Below are positions 12,087 through 24,475 of a DNA stretch of 31,079 bases, one piece after another; the first letter of the stretch is position 1, and each line of letters begins with the position of its first letter. The position numbers were made by a program, and so were the translations under genes. The DNA lies in the NCBI RefSeq assembly GCF_000003605.2, contig NW_003139211.1, forward strand, positions 1 through 31,079, written 5' to 3'. A model generated the notes under the pieces. It was given only the letters and a program-made list of their open reading frames with translations. It made no database searches and was not told the DNA's origin. The stretch comes from Saccoglossus kowalevskii (lineage: Eukaryota; Hemichordata; Enteropneusta; Harrimaniidae).

Positions 12087-13714
12087 ATTAGAATTCTATG
12101 TGCCTACTGTATTGGTGGCAACACACCATGCCTTCCAATTAGAATTCTATGTGCCTACTGTATTGGTGGCAACACACCCTGCCCTCCAATTAGAATTCTA
12201 TGTGCCTACTGTATTGGTGGCAACACACCTTGCCCTCCAATTAGAATTATATGTGCCTATTGTACTGGTGGCATCACACCCTGCCCTCCAATTAGAATTC
12301 TATGTGCCTACTGTATTGGTGGCAACACACCCTGCCCTCCAATTAAATTCTATGTGCCTACTGTATTGGTTGCAACACACCCTGCCCTCCAATTAAAATT
12401 CTATGTGCCTACTGTATTGGTGGCAAAACACCCTGCCCTCCAATTAGAATTCTATGTGCCTACTGTATTGGTGGCAACACACCCTGCCCTCCAATTAGAA
12501 TTCTATGTGCCTACTGTATTGGTGGCATCACACCCTGCGATCCAATTAGAATTCTATGTGCCTATTGTACTGGTGGCATCACACCCTGCGATCCAATTAG
12601 AATTCTATGTGCCTATTGTATTGGTGGCAACACACCCTGCCCTCCAATTAGAATTCTATGTGCCTACTGTATTGGTGGCAACACACTCTGCCCTCCAATT
12701 AGAATTCTATGTGCCAATTGTACTGGTGGCAACACACCCTGCCCTCCAATTAGAATTCTATGTGCCTATTGTACTGGTGGCATCACACCCTGCCCTCCAA
12801 TTAGAATTCTATGTGCCTACTGTATTGGTGGCAACACACCATGCCCTCCAATTAGAATTCTATGTGCCTATTGTACTGGTGGCATCACACCCTGCCCTCC
12901 AATTAGAATTCTATGTGCCTACTGTATTGGTGGCAACACACCATGCCCTCCAATTAGAATTCTATGTGCCTACTGTATTGGTTGCAACACACCCTGCCCT
13001 CCAATTATAATTCTATGTGCCTACTGTATTGGTGGCAACACACCCTGCCCTCCAATTATAATTCTATGTGCCTACTGTATTGGTGGCAACACACCCTGCC
13101 CTCCAATTGGAATTCTATGTGCCTACTGTATTGGTGGCAACACACCCTGCCCTCCAATTATAATTCTATGTGCCTATTGTACTGGTGTCATCAGACCCTA
13201 CCCTCCAATTAGAATTCTATGTGCCTATTGTACTGGTGGCAACACACCCTGCCCTCCAATTAGAATTCTATGTGCCTATTGTACTGGTGGCAACACACCC
13301 TGCCCTCCAATTAGATTTCTATGTGCCTATTGTACTGGTGGCAACACACCCTGCCCTCCAATTAAAATTCTATGTGCCTATTGTACTGGTGGCATCACAC
13401 CCTGCCCTCCAATTAGAATTCTATGTGCCTATTGTACTGGTGGCAACACACCCTGCCCTCCAATTAGAATTCTATGTGCCTACTGTACTGGTGGCATCAC
13501 ACCCTGCCCTCCAATTAGAATTCTATGTGCCTACTGTATTGGTGGCAACACACCCTGCCCTCGAATTAGAATTTTATGTGCCTACTGTATTAGTGGCATC
13601 ACACCCTGCCCTCCAATTAGAATTCTATGTGCCTACTGTATTGGTGGCAACACACCCTGCCCTCCTATTAGAATTCTATGTGCCTATTGTACTGGTGGCA
13701 ACACACCCTGCCCT

Positions 13715-13745
13715 CCAATTAGAATTCTGTGCCAATTGTACTGGT
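13715..13745 (+). repeat. Unit with two-base loss (ATTCTGTGCC)
   Basis: ATTCTATGTGCCTATTG is read as ATTCTGTGCCAATTG, losing two bases and changing one. It is the only two-base loss at a single point in the window. Confidence 0.65.
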
Positions 13746-15000
13746 GGCATCACACCCTGCCCTCCAATTAGTATTCTATGTGCCTACTGTATTGGTGGCA
13801 TCACACCCTGCCGTCCCATTAGAATTCTATGTGCCTACTGTGTTGGTGGCAACACACCCTGCCCTCCAATTAGAATTCTATGTGCCTATTGTACTGGTGG
13901 CATCACACCCTGCCCTCCAATTAGAATTCTATGTGCCTACTGTATTGGTGGCAACACACCATGCCCTCCAATTAGAATTCTATGTGCCTACTGTATTGGT
14001 GGCAACACACCCTGCCCTCCAATTAGAATTCTATGTGCCTACTGTATTGGTGGCAACACACACTGCCCTCCAATTAGAATTCTATGTGCCTACTGTATTG
14101 GTGGCAACACACCCTGCCCTCCAATTAGAATTCTATGTGCCTATTGTACTGGTGGCATCACACCCTGCCGTCCAATTAGAATTCTATGTGCCTATTGTAC
14201 TGGTGGCATCACACCCTGCCCTCCAATTAGAATTCTATGTGCCTATTGTACTGGTGGCATCACACCCTGCGAACCAATTAGAATTCTATGTGCCTATTGT
14301 ACTGGTGGCATCACACCCTGCCCTCCAATTAGAATTCTATGTGCCTATTGTATTGGTGGCAACACACCCTCCCTCCAATTAGAATTCTATGTGCCTACTG
14401 TATTGGTGGCAACACACCCTGCCCTCCAATTAGAATTCTATGTGCCTATTGTACTGGTGGCATCACACCCTGCCCTCCAATTAGAATTCTATATGCCTAT
14501 TGTACTGGTGGCAACACACCCTGCCCTCCAATTAGAATTCTATGTGCCTTCTGTACTGGTGGCATCACACCCTGCCCTCCAATTAGAATTCTATGTGCCT
14601 ACTGTATTGGTGGCAACACACCTTGCCCTCCAATTAGAATTCTATGTGCCTATTGTACTAGTGGCATCACACCCTTCCCTCCAATTAGAATTCTATGTGC
14701 CTATTGTATTGGTGGCAACACACCCTGCCCTCCAATTAGAATTCTATGTGCCTATTGTATTGGTGGCAACACACCCTGCCCTCCAATTAGAATTCTATGT
14801 GCCTATTGTACTGGTGGCAACACACCTTGCCCTCCAATTAGAATTCTATGTGCCTATTGTACTGGTGGCATCACACCCTGCCCTCCAATTAGAATTCTAT
14901 ATGCCTATTGTACTGGTGGCAACACACCCTGCCCTCCAATTAGAATTCTATGTGCCTACTGTACTGGTGGCATCACACCCTGCCCTCCAATTAGAATTCT

Positions 15001-15304
15001 ATGTGCCTACTGTATTGGTGGCAACACACCCTGCCCTCCAATTAGAATTCTATGTGCCTACTGTATTGGTGGCATCACACCCTGCCCTCCTATTAGAATT
15101 CTATGTGCCTATTGTACTGGTGGCAACACACCCTGCCCTCCAATTAGAATTCTATGTGCCTATTGTACTGGTGGCATCACACCCTGCCCTCCAATTAGAA
15201 TTCTATGTGCCTACTGTATTGGTGGCATCACACCCTGCCCTCCAATTAGAATTCTATGTGCCTACTGTATTGGTGGCAACACACCCTGCCCTCCAATTAG
15301 AATT
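15001..15304 (+). repeat. 8-unit duplication, copy 1
   Basis: About 304 bp, including a TCCTATTAGAATT variant box at 15088, recur 408 bp downstream (8 x 51) with about two mismatches. The order of unit types (C33 T38 T47, T33 C38 A47, T33 C38 T47, C33 T38 T47, C33 T38 A47) is the same in both copies. Confidence 0.82.
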
Positions 15305-15408
15305 CTATGTGCCTATTGTACTAGTGGCATCACACCCTGCCCTCCAATTAGAATTCTATGTGCCTACTGTATTGGTGGCAACACACCCTGCCCTCCAATT
15401 AGAAGTCT

Positions 15409-15712
15409 ATGTGCCTACTGTATTGGTGGCAACACACCCTGCCCTCCAATTAGAATTCTATGTGCCTACTGTATTGGTGGCATCACACCCTGCCCTCCTA
15501 TTAGAATTCTATGTGCCTATTGTACTGGTGGCAACACACCCTGCCCTCCAATTAGAATTCTATGTGCCTATTGTACTGGTGGCATCACACCTTGCCCTCC
15601 AATTAGAATTCTATGTGCCTACTGTATTGGTGGCATCACACCCTGCCCTCCAATTAGAATTCTATGTGCCTACTGTATTGGTGGCAACACACCCTTCCCT
15701 CCAATTAGAATT
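15409..15712 (+). repeat. 8-unit duplication, copy 2
   Basis: This is the partner of 15001-15304, with TCCTATTAGAATT at 15496. It differs by CCTTGCCC near 15591 and CCCTTCCC near 15693. The units on either side are of different type, giving a defined copy about 300 bp long. Confidence 0.82.
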
Positions 15713-17816
15713 CTATATGCCTATTGTACTGGTGGCATCACACCCTGCCCTCCAATTAGAATTCTATGTGCCTATTGTACTGGTGGCATCACAGCCTGTG
15801 ATCCAATTAGAATTCTATGTGCCTATTGTACTGGTGGCATCACACCCTGCCCTCCAATTAGAATTACATGTGCCTATTGTACTGGTGGCATCACACCCTG
15901 CCTTCCAATTAGAATTATATGTGCCTACTGTATTGGTGGCAACACACCCTGCCCTCCAATTAGAATTTTATGTGCCTATTGTACTGGTGGCATCACACCG
16001 TGCCCTCCAATTAGAATTCTATGTGCCTTTTGTACTGGTGGCATCACACCCTGCCCTCCAATTAGAATTACATGTGCCTATTGTACTGGTGGCATCACAC
16101 CCTGCCCTCCAATTAGAATTCTATGTGCCTATTGTACTGGTGGCAACACACCCTGCCCTCCAATTAGAATTCAATGTGCCTATTGTACTGTTGTCATCAG
16201 ACCCTGCCCTCCAATTAGATTTCTATGTGCCTATTGTACTGGTGGCATCACACCCTGCCCTCCAATTAGAATTATATGTGCCTATTGTATTGGTGGCAAC
16301 ACACCCTGCCCTCCAATTAGAATTCTATGTGCCTACTGTATTGGTGGCAACACACCCTGCCCTCCAATTAGAATTCTATGTGCATATTGTACTAGTGGCA
16401 TCACACCCTGCACTCCAACAAGAATTCTATGTGCCTACTGTATTGGTGGCAACACTCCATGCCTTCCAATTAGAATTCTATGTGCCTACTGTATTGGTGG
16501 CAACACACCCTGCCCTCCAATTAGAATTCTATGTGCTTACTGTATTGTGGCAACACACCCTGCCCTCCAATTAGAATTCTATGTGCCTACTGTATTGGTG
16601 GCAACACACCCTGCCCTCCAATTAGAATTCTATGTGCCTACTGTATTGGTGGCAACACACCCTGCCCTCCAATTAAATTCTATGTGCTTATTGTACTGGT
16701 GGCATCACACCCTGCGATCCAATTAAATTCTATGTGCCTATTGTACTGGTGGCATCACACCCTGCCCTCCAATTAGAATTCTATGTGCCTATTGTACTGG
16801 TGGCATCACACCCTGCCCTCCAATTAGAATTCTATGTGCCTATTGTACTGGTGGCAACACACCCTGCCCTCCAATTAGAATTCTATGTGCCTATTGTACT
16901 GGTGGCATCACACCCTGCCCTCCAATTACAATTACATGTGCCTATTGTACTGGTGGCATCACACCCTGCCCTCCAATTAGAATTCTATGTGCCTATTGTA
17001 CTGGTGGCAACACACCCTGCCCTCCAATTAAAATTCTATGTGCCTATTGTACTGGTGTCATCACACCCTGCCCTCCAATTAGAATTCCATGTGCCTATTT
17101 TACTGGTGGCAACACACCCTGCCCTCCAATTAGAATTCTATGTGCCTATTGTACTGGTGGCAACACACCCTGCCCTCCAATTAGAATTCTATGTGCCTAT
17201 TGTACTGGTGGCATCACACCCTGCCCTCCAATTAGAATTCTATGTGCCTATTGTACTGGTGGCAACACACCCTGCCCTCCAATTAGAATTCTATGTGCCT
17301 ACTGTATTGGTGGCAACACACCCTGCCCTCCAATTAGAATTCTATGTGCCTATTGTACTGGTGGCATCACACCCTGCCCTCCAATTAGAATTCTATGTGC
17401 CTACTGTATTGGTGGCAACACACCCTGCCCTCCAATTAGAATTCTATGTGTCTATTGTACTGGTGGCATCACACCCTGCCCTCCAATTAGAATTCTATGT
17501 GCCTACTGTATTGGTGGCAACACACCCTGCCCTCGAATTAAAATTCTATGTGCCTACTGTATTGGGGGCATCACACCCTGCCCTCCTATTAGAATTCTAT
17601 GTGCATATTGTACTGGTGGCAACACACCCTGCCCTCCAATTAGAATTCTATGGGCCAATTGTACTGGTGGCATCACACCCTGCCCTCGAATTAGAATTCT
17701 ATGTGCCTACTGTATTGGTGGCATCACACCCTGCCGTCCAATTAGAATTCTATGTGCCTACTGTATTGGTGGCAACACACCCTGCCCTCCAATTAGAATT
17801 CTATGTGCCTATTGTA

Positions 17817-17960
17817 CTGGTGTCATCAGACCCTGCCCTCCAATTAGAATTCTATGTGCCTACAGTACTGGTGGCAACACAACCTGCCCTCCAATTAGAA
17901 TTCTATGTGCCTATTGTACTGGTGGCAACACACCCTGCCCTCCAATTAGATTTCTATGTG
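17817..17960 (+). repeat. GTCATCAGACC-to-AGATTT variant cassette, copy 2
   Basis: GTGTCATCAGACC near 17820 is followed by a unit with CTACAGTACTGG and ACACAACC (near 17880) and then, after one more unit, by ATTAGATTTC at about 17946. The order matches the copy at 5330. Confidence 0.7.
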
Positions 17961-20901
17961 CCTATTGTACTGGTGGCAACACACCCTGCCCTCCAATTAG
18001 AATTATATGTGCCTATTGTACTGGTGGCAACACACCCTGCCCTCCAATTAGAATTCTATGTGCCTATTGTACTGGTGGCAACACACCTTGCCCTCCAATT
18101 AGAATTCTATGTGCCTATTGTACTGGTGGCAACACACCCTGCCCTCCAATTAGAATTCTATGTGCCTATTGTACTGGTGGCATCACACCCTGCCCTCCAA
18201 TTAGAATTCTATGTGCCTACTGTATGGGTGGCATCACACCCTGCCCTCCAATTAGAATTCTATGTGCCTATTGTACTGGTGGCATCACACCCTGCCCTCC
18301 AATTAGAATTCTATGTGCCTATTGTACTGGTGGCAACACACCCTGCCCTCCAATTAGAATTCTATGTGCCTATTGTACTGGTGGAAACACACCCTGCCCT
18401 CCAATTAGAATTCTATGTGCCTATTGTACTGGTGGCAACACACCCTGCCCTCCAATTAGATTTCTATGTGCCTATTGTACTGGTGGCAACACACCCTGCC
18501 CTCCAATTAGAATTCTATGTGCCTATTGTAGTGGTGGCATCACACCCTGCCCTCCAATTAGAATTCTATGTGCCTACTGTATTGGTGGCATCACACCCTG
18601 CCCTCCAATTAGAATTCTATGTGCCTACTGTATTGGTGGCAACACACCCTGCCCTCCAATTAGAATTCTATATGCCTATTGTACTGGTGGCATCACACCC
18701 TGCCCTCCAATTAGAATTCTATGTGCCTACTGTATTGGTGGCAACACACCATGCCTTCCAATTAGAATTCTATGTGCCTACTGTATTGGTGGCAACACAC
18801 CCTGCCCTCCAATTAGAATTCTATGTGCCTACTGTATTGGTGGCATCACACCCTGCCCTCCAATTAGAATTCTATGTGCCTATTGTACTGGTGTCATCAG
18901 ACCCTGCCCTCCAATTAGAATTCTATGTGCCTATTGTACTGGTGGCAACACACCCTGCCCTCCAATTAGAATTCTATGTGCCTATTGTACTGGTGGCAAC
19001 ACACCCTGCCCTCCAATTAGAATTCTATGTGCCTATTGTACTGGTGGCAACACACCCTGCCCTCCAATTAGAATTCTATGTGCCTATTGTACTGGTGGCA
19101 TCACACCCTGCCCTCCAATTAGAATTCTATGTGCCTATTGTATGGGTGGCATCACACCCTGCCCTCCAATTAGAATTCTATGTGCCTATTGTACTGGTGG
19201 CATCACACCCTGCCCTCCAATTAGAATTACATGTGCATATTGTACTGGTGGCATCACACCCTGCCCTCCAATTAGAATTCTATGTGCCTATTGTACTGGT
19301 GGCAACACACCCTGCCCTCCAATTAGAATTCTATGTGCCTATTGTACTGGTGGCAACACACCCTGCCCTCCAATTAGAATTCTATGTGCCTATTGTACTG
19401 GTGGCAACACACCCTGCCCTCCAATTAGAATTCTATGTGCCTATTGTACTGGTGGCAACACACCCTGCCCTCCAATTAGAATTCTATGTGCCTACTGTAT
19501 TGGTGGCATCACACCCTGCCCTCCAATTAGAATTCTATGTGCCTATTGTACTGGTGGCAACACACCCTGCCCTCCAATTAGAATTATATGTGCCTACTGT
19601 ACTGGTGGCATCACACCCTGCCCTCCAATTATAATTCTATGTGCCTATTGTACTGGTGGCAACACACCCTGCCCTCCAATTAGAATTCTATGTGCCTATT
19701 GTACTGGTGGCAACACACCCTGCCCTCCAATTAGAATTCTATGTGCCTATTGTACTGGTGGCATCACACCCTGCCCTCCAATTAGAATTCTATGTGCCTA
19801 TTGTACTGGTGGCAACACACCCTGCCCTCCAATTAGAATTCTATGTGCCTATTGTACTGGTGGCATCACACCCTGCCCTCCAATTAGAATTCTATGTGCC
19901 TATTGTACTGGTGGCATCACACCCTGCCCTCCAATTAGAATTCTATGTGCCTATTGTACTGGTGGCAACACACCCTGCCCTCCAATTAGAATTCTATGTG
20001 CCTACTGTACTGGTGGCATCACACCCTGCCCTCCAATTAGAATTCTATGTGCCTACTATATTGGTGGCAACACACCCTGCCCTCCAATTAGAATTCTATG
20101 TGCCTACTGTATTGGTGGCAACACACCCTGCCCTCCTATTAGAATTCTATGTGCCTATTGTACTGGTGGCATCACACCCTGCCCTCCAATTAAATTCTAT
20201 GTACCTACTGTATTGGTGGCAACACACCCTGCCATCCAATTAGAATTCTATGTGCCTACAGTATTGGTGGCAACACACCCTGCCATCCAATTAGAATTCT
20301 ATGTGCCTACTGTATTGGTGGCAACACACCCTGCCCTCCAATTAGAATTCTATGTGCCTTCTGTATTGGTGGCAACACACCCTGCCCTCCAATTAGAATT
20401 CTATGTGCCTATTGTACTAGTGGCATCACACCCTGCCCTCCAATTAGAATTCTATGTGCCTACTGTACTGGTGGCATCACACCCTGCCCTCCAATTAGAA
20501 TTCTATGTGCCTACTATATTGGTGGCAACACACCCTGCCCTCCCATTAGAATTCTATGTGCCTACTGTATTGGTGGCATCACACCCTGCCCTCCTATTAG
20601 AATTATATGTGCCTATTGTACTGGTGGCAACACACCCTGCCCTCCAATTAGAATTCTATGTGCCTATTGTACTGGTGTCATCACACCCTGCCCTCCAATT
20701 AGAATTCTATGTGCCTATTGTACTGGTGGCATCACACCCTGCCCTGCAATTAGAATTCTATGTGCCTATTGTACTGGTGTCAACACACCCTGCCCTCCAA
20801 TTAGAATTATATGTGCCTATTGTACTGGTGGCAACACACCCTGCCCTCCAATTAGAATTCTATGTGCCTATTGTACTGGTGGCATCACACCCTGCCCTCC
20901 A

Positions 20902-21140
20902 ATTAGAATTCTATGTGCCTATTGTACTGGTGGCAACACACCCTGCCCTCCAATTAGAATTCTATGTGCCTATTGTACTGGTGGCATCACACCCTGCCCT
21001 CCAATTAGAATTCTATGTGCCTATTGTACTGGTGGCAACACACCCTGCCCTCCAATTAGAATTCTATGTGCCTATTGTACTGGTGTCATCAGACCCTGGC
21101 CTGCAATTAGAATTCTATGTGCCTATTGTACTGGTGGCAA
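20902..21140 (+). repeat. Long-range duplicated block, copy 3 (partial)
   Basis: ACCCTGGCCTGC, found only in the 5.8 kb and 11.9 kb blocks, occurs again at about 21093. It is preceded by the same order of unit types, at an offset of 15290 bp from copy 1. The CTACCC mark is absent. An extra A at about 21138 (GGCAAACAC) breaks the register just after the match. Confidence 0.72.
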
Positions 21141-21157
21141 ACACACCCTGCCCTCCA

Positions 21158-21297
21158 ATTAGAATTCTATGTGCGTATTGTAGTGAAGGCATCACACCCT
21201 TCCCTCCAATTAGAATTCTATGTGCATATTGTACTGGAGGCATCACACCCTTCCCTCCAATTAGAATTGTATGTGCGTAGCGTACTGGTGGCATCAC
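21158..21297 (+). repeat. Divergent unit trio (GCGTATT / CCCTTCCC)
   Basis: Three adjacent units share unusual changes: GTGCGTATTG then GTAGTGAAGG (21171-21190), CCCTTCCC (about 21198), GTGCATATTG with CTGGAGG (21221-21240), CCCTTCCC again (about 21248), then GAATTGTATGTGCGTAGCG (21265-21283). These changes remove the stops that normally close the reverse strand, so a short reverse open frame (21115-21297) appears only here. The shared CTTCCC and GRAGG changes show the units were duplicated from each other after diverging. Confidence 0.8.
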
Positions 21298-21324
21298 ACC
21301 CTGCCCTCCAATTAGAATTCTATG

Positions 21325-21573
21325 TGCCTATTGTACTGGTGGCAACACACCCTGCCCTCCAATTAGAATTATATGTGCCTATTGTACTGGTGGCAACACA
21401 CCCTGCGATCCAATTAAAATTCTATGTGCCTATTGTACTGGTGGCATCACACCCTGCCCTCCAATTAGAATTCTATGTGCCTATTGTACTGATGGCATCA
21501 CACCCTGCTCTTCAATTAGAATTCTATGTGCCTATTGTACTGGTGGCATCACACCCTGCCCTCCAATTAGAAT
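21325..21573 (+). repeat. Copy 3 (distant) of the ATTATA / GCGATCC / CTGATGG block
   Basis: The ordered variants of the 2.9 kb and 3.5 kb blocks recur here about 18.45 kb downstream. They include the ATTATA box at about 21366, GCGATCC plus ATTAAAATT near 21405-21420, CTGATGG near 21488 and CTGCTCTTC near 21506. The offset is not a multiple of 51 because of intervening single-base indels. A partial fourth copy (ATTATA then GCGATCC with ATTAAAATT) follows at about 21926-21982, 561 bp (11 units) later. Confidence 0.78.
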
Positions 21574-22717
21574 TCTATGTGCCTATTGTACTGGTGGCAA
21601 CACACCCTGCCCTCCAATTAGAATTCTATGTGCCTATTGTACTGGTGGCATCACACCCTGCTCTCCAATTAGAATTCTATGTGCCTATTGTACTGGTGGC
21701 AACACACCCTGCCCTCCAATTAGAATTCTATGTGCCTATTGTACTGGTGGCAACACACCCTGCCCTCCAATTAGAATTCTATGTGCCTATTGTACTGGTG
21801 GCAACACACCCTGCCCTCCAATTAGAATTCTATGTGCCTATTGTACTGGTGGCAACACACCCTGCCCTCCAATTAGAATTCTATGTGCATATTGTAGTGG
21901 TGGCAACACTCCCTGCCCTCCAATTAGAATTATATGTGCCTATTGTACTGGTGGCAACACACCCTGCGATCCAATTAAAATTCTATGTGCCTATTGTACT
22001 GGTGGCATCACACCTTGCCCTCCAACTAGAATTCTATGTGCCTATTGTACTGGTGGCATCACACCCTGCCCTCCAATTAGAATTCTATGTGCCTATTGTA
22101 TTGGTGGCAACACACCCTGCCCTCCAATTAGAATTCTATGTGCCTACTGTATTGGTGGCAACACACCCTGCCCTCCAATTAGAATTCTATGTGCCTATTG
22201 TACTGGTGGCATCACACCCTGCCCTCCAATTAGAATTCTATGTGCCTATTGTACTGGTGGCATCACACCCTGCCCTCCAATTAGAATTCTATGTGCCTAT
22301 TGTACTGGTGGCAACACACCCTGCCCTCCAATTAGAATTCTATGTGCCTATTGTACTGGTGGCAACACACCCTGCCCTCCAATTAGAATTCTATGTGCCT
22401 ATTGTACTGGTGTCATCAGACCCTGCCCTCCAATTAGAATTCTATGTGCCTATTGTACTGGTGGCATCACACCCTGGCCTCCAATTAGAATTATATGTGC
22501 CTATTGTATTGGTGGCAACACACCCTGCCCTCCAATTAGAATTCTATGTGCCTATTGTATTGGTGGCAACACACCCTGCCCTCCAATTAGAATTCTATGG
22601 GCATATTGTACTAGTGGCATCACACCCTGCCCTCCAATTAGAATTCTATGTGCCTATTGTACTGGTGGCAACACACCCTGCCCTCCAATTAGAATTCTAT
22701 GTGCCTATTGTACTGGT

Positions 22718-22850
22718 GTCATCAGACCCTGCCCTCCAATTAGAATTCTATGTGCCTATTGTACTGGTGGAAACACACCCTGCCCTCCAATTAGAATTCT
22801 ATGTGCCTATTGTACTGGTGGCAACACACCCTGCCCTCCAATTAGATTTC
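22718..22850 (+). repeat. GTCATCAGACC-to-AGATTT variant cassette, copy 3
   Basis: GTGTCATCAGACC at about 22718 leads through one unit with GGTGGAAACAC and one ordinary A47 unit to ATTAGATTTC at 22841-22850. It lacks the ACACAACC change found in copies 1, 2 and 4. Confidence 0.65.
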
Positions 22851-23175
22851 TATGTGCCTATTGTACTGGTGGCAACACACCCCTGCCCTCCAATTAGAAT
22901 TCTATGTGCCTATTGTACTGGTGGCATCACACCCTGCGATCCAATTAGAATTCTATGTGCCTATTGTACTGGTGGCATCACACCCTGCCTTCCAATTAGA
23001 ATTATATGTGCCTACTGTATTGGTGGCAACACACCCTGCCCTCCAATTAGAATTCGATGTGCCTATTGTTCTGGTGGCATCACACCCTGCCCTCCAATTA
23101 GAATTACATGTGCCTATTGTACTGGTGGCATCACACCCTGCCCTCCAATTAGAATTCTATATGCCTATTGTACTG

Positions 23176-23361
23176 GTGTCATCAGACCCTGCCCTCCAAT
23201 TAGAATTCTATATGCCTATTGTACTGGTGGCAACACAACCTGCCCTCCAATTAGAATTCTATGTGCCTATTGTACTGGTGGCAACACAACCTGCCCTCCA
23301 ATTAGAATTCTATGTGCCTATTGTACTGGTGGCAACACACCCTGCCCTCCAATTAGATTTC
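23176..23361 (+). repeat. GTCATCAGACC-to-AGATTT variant cassette, copy 4
   Basis: GTGTCATCAGACC at about 23177 is followed by a TATATGCC unit with ACACAACC, then a second unit also with ACACAACC, then one ordinary A47 unit ending in ATTAGATTTC at about 23354. The doubled ACACAACC unit suggests a single-unit duplication within this copy. Confidence 0.68.
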
Positions 23362-23890
23362 TATGTGCCTATTGTACTGGTGGCAACACACCCTGCCCTC
23401 CAATTAGAATTCTATGTGCCTATTGTACTGGTGGCATCACACCCTGCCCTCCAATTAGAATTCTATGTGCCTATTGTACTGGTGTCATCAGACCCTGCCC
23501 TCCAATTAGAATTATATCATGCCTATTGTACTGGTGGCATCACACCCTGCCCTCCAATTAGAATTATATGTGCCTTTTGTACTGGTGGCATCACACCCTG
23601 CCCTCCAATTAGAATTACATGTGCCTATTGTACTGGTGGCATCACACCCTGCCCTCCAATTAGAATTCTATGTGCCTATTGTACTGGTGGCAACACACCC
23701 TGCCCTCCAATTATAATTCTATGTGCCTATTGTACTGGTGGCAACACACCCTGCCCTCCAATTAGAATTCTATGTGCCTATTGTACTGGTGGCAACACAC
23801 CCTGCCCTCCAATTAGAATTCTATGTGCCTATTGTACTGGTGGCATCACACCCTGTCATCCAATTAGAATTCTATGTGCCTATTGTACTG

Positions 23891-24002
23891 GTGGTATCCC
23901 ACCCTGCTCTCCAATTAGAAATCTATGTGCCTATTTTACTGTTGTCATCGGACCCTGCCATCAAATTACAAATCAATGTGAATATTGTACTGCTGACAGC
24001 GC
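23891..24002 (+). repeat. Most divergent units in the array
   Basis: About 20 differences from the consensus fall in about 110 bp (elsewhere 0-3 per 51), with no change of length. Examples are GGTGGTATCCCACC (23891), TTTTACTGTTGTCATCGG (23934-23951), CCATCAAATTACAAATCAATG (23958-23978) and GAATATTGTACTGCTGACAGC (23980-24000). The normal register resumes at once afterwards. The EcoRI site and palindrome are lost in both units. The second contains a GTGTCATC-like core, so it may derive from the GTCATCAGACC variant. Confidence 0.85.
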
Positions 24003-24195
24003 ACCCTGCCCTCCAATTAGAATTCTATGTGCCTACTGTATTGGTGGCAACACACCCTGCCCTCCAATTAGAATTCTATGTGCCTTCTGTATTGGTGGCA
24101 ACACACCCTGCCCTCCAATTAGAATTCTATGTGCCTATTGTACTGGTGGCATCACACCCTGCCGTCCAATTAGAATTCTATGTGCCTATTGTACT

Positions 24196-24475
24196 GGTGG
24201 CATCACACCCTGCGATCCAATTAGAATTCTATGTGCCTATTGTACTGGTGGCATCACACCCTGCGATCCAATTAGAATTCTATGTGCCTATTGTACTGGT
24301 GCATCACACCCTGCCCTCCAATTAGAATTATATGTGCCTATTGTATTGGTGGCAACACACCCTGCCCTCCAATTAGAATTCTATGTGCCTACTGTATTGG
24401 TGGCAACACACCCTGCCCTCCAATTAGAATTCTATGTGCCTATTGTACTAGTGGCATCACACCCTGCCCTCCAAT
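24196..24475 (+). repeat. GCGATCC - ATTATA - T38 A47 - ACTAGTGG cassette, copy 2
   Basis: It has the same order of marks as at 8852, with two GCGATCC units (24212, 24263), ATTATA (about 24328) and GTACTAGTGG (about 24444). It also carries a one-base loss, GGTGCATC at about 24299. That loss is shared with a partial copy at about 5998, so these two descend from one event. Confidence 0.75.

Noticed and set aside
21115-21297. Short reverse-strand gene of 60 codons
   Set aside because: It lies wholly in array units whose variant bases remove the usual reverse-strand stops. It has no separate coding features.
23891-24002. Inserted foreign element at the divergent units
   Set aside because: The 51-bp register is kept exactly and most bases still align to the unit, so these are diverged units and not an insertion.
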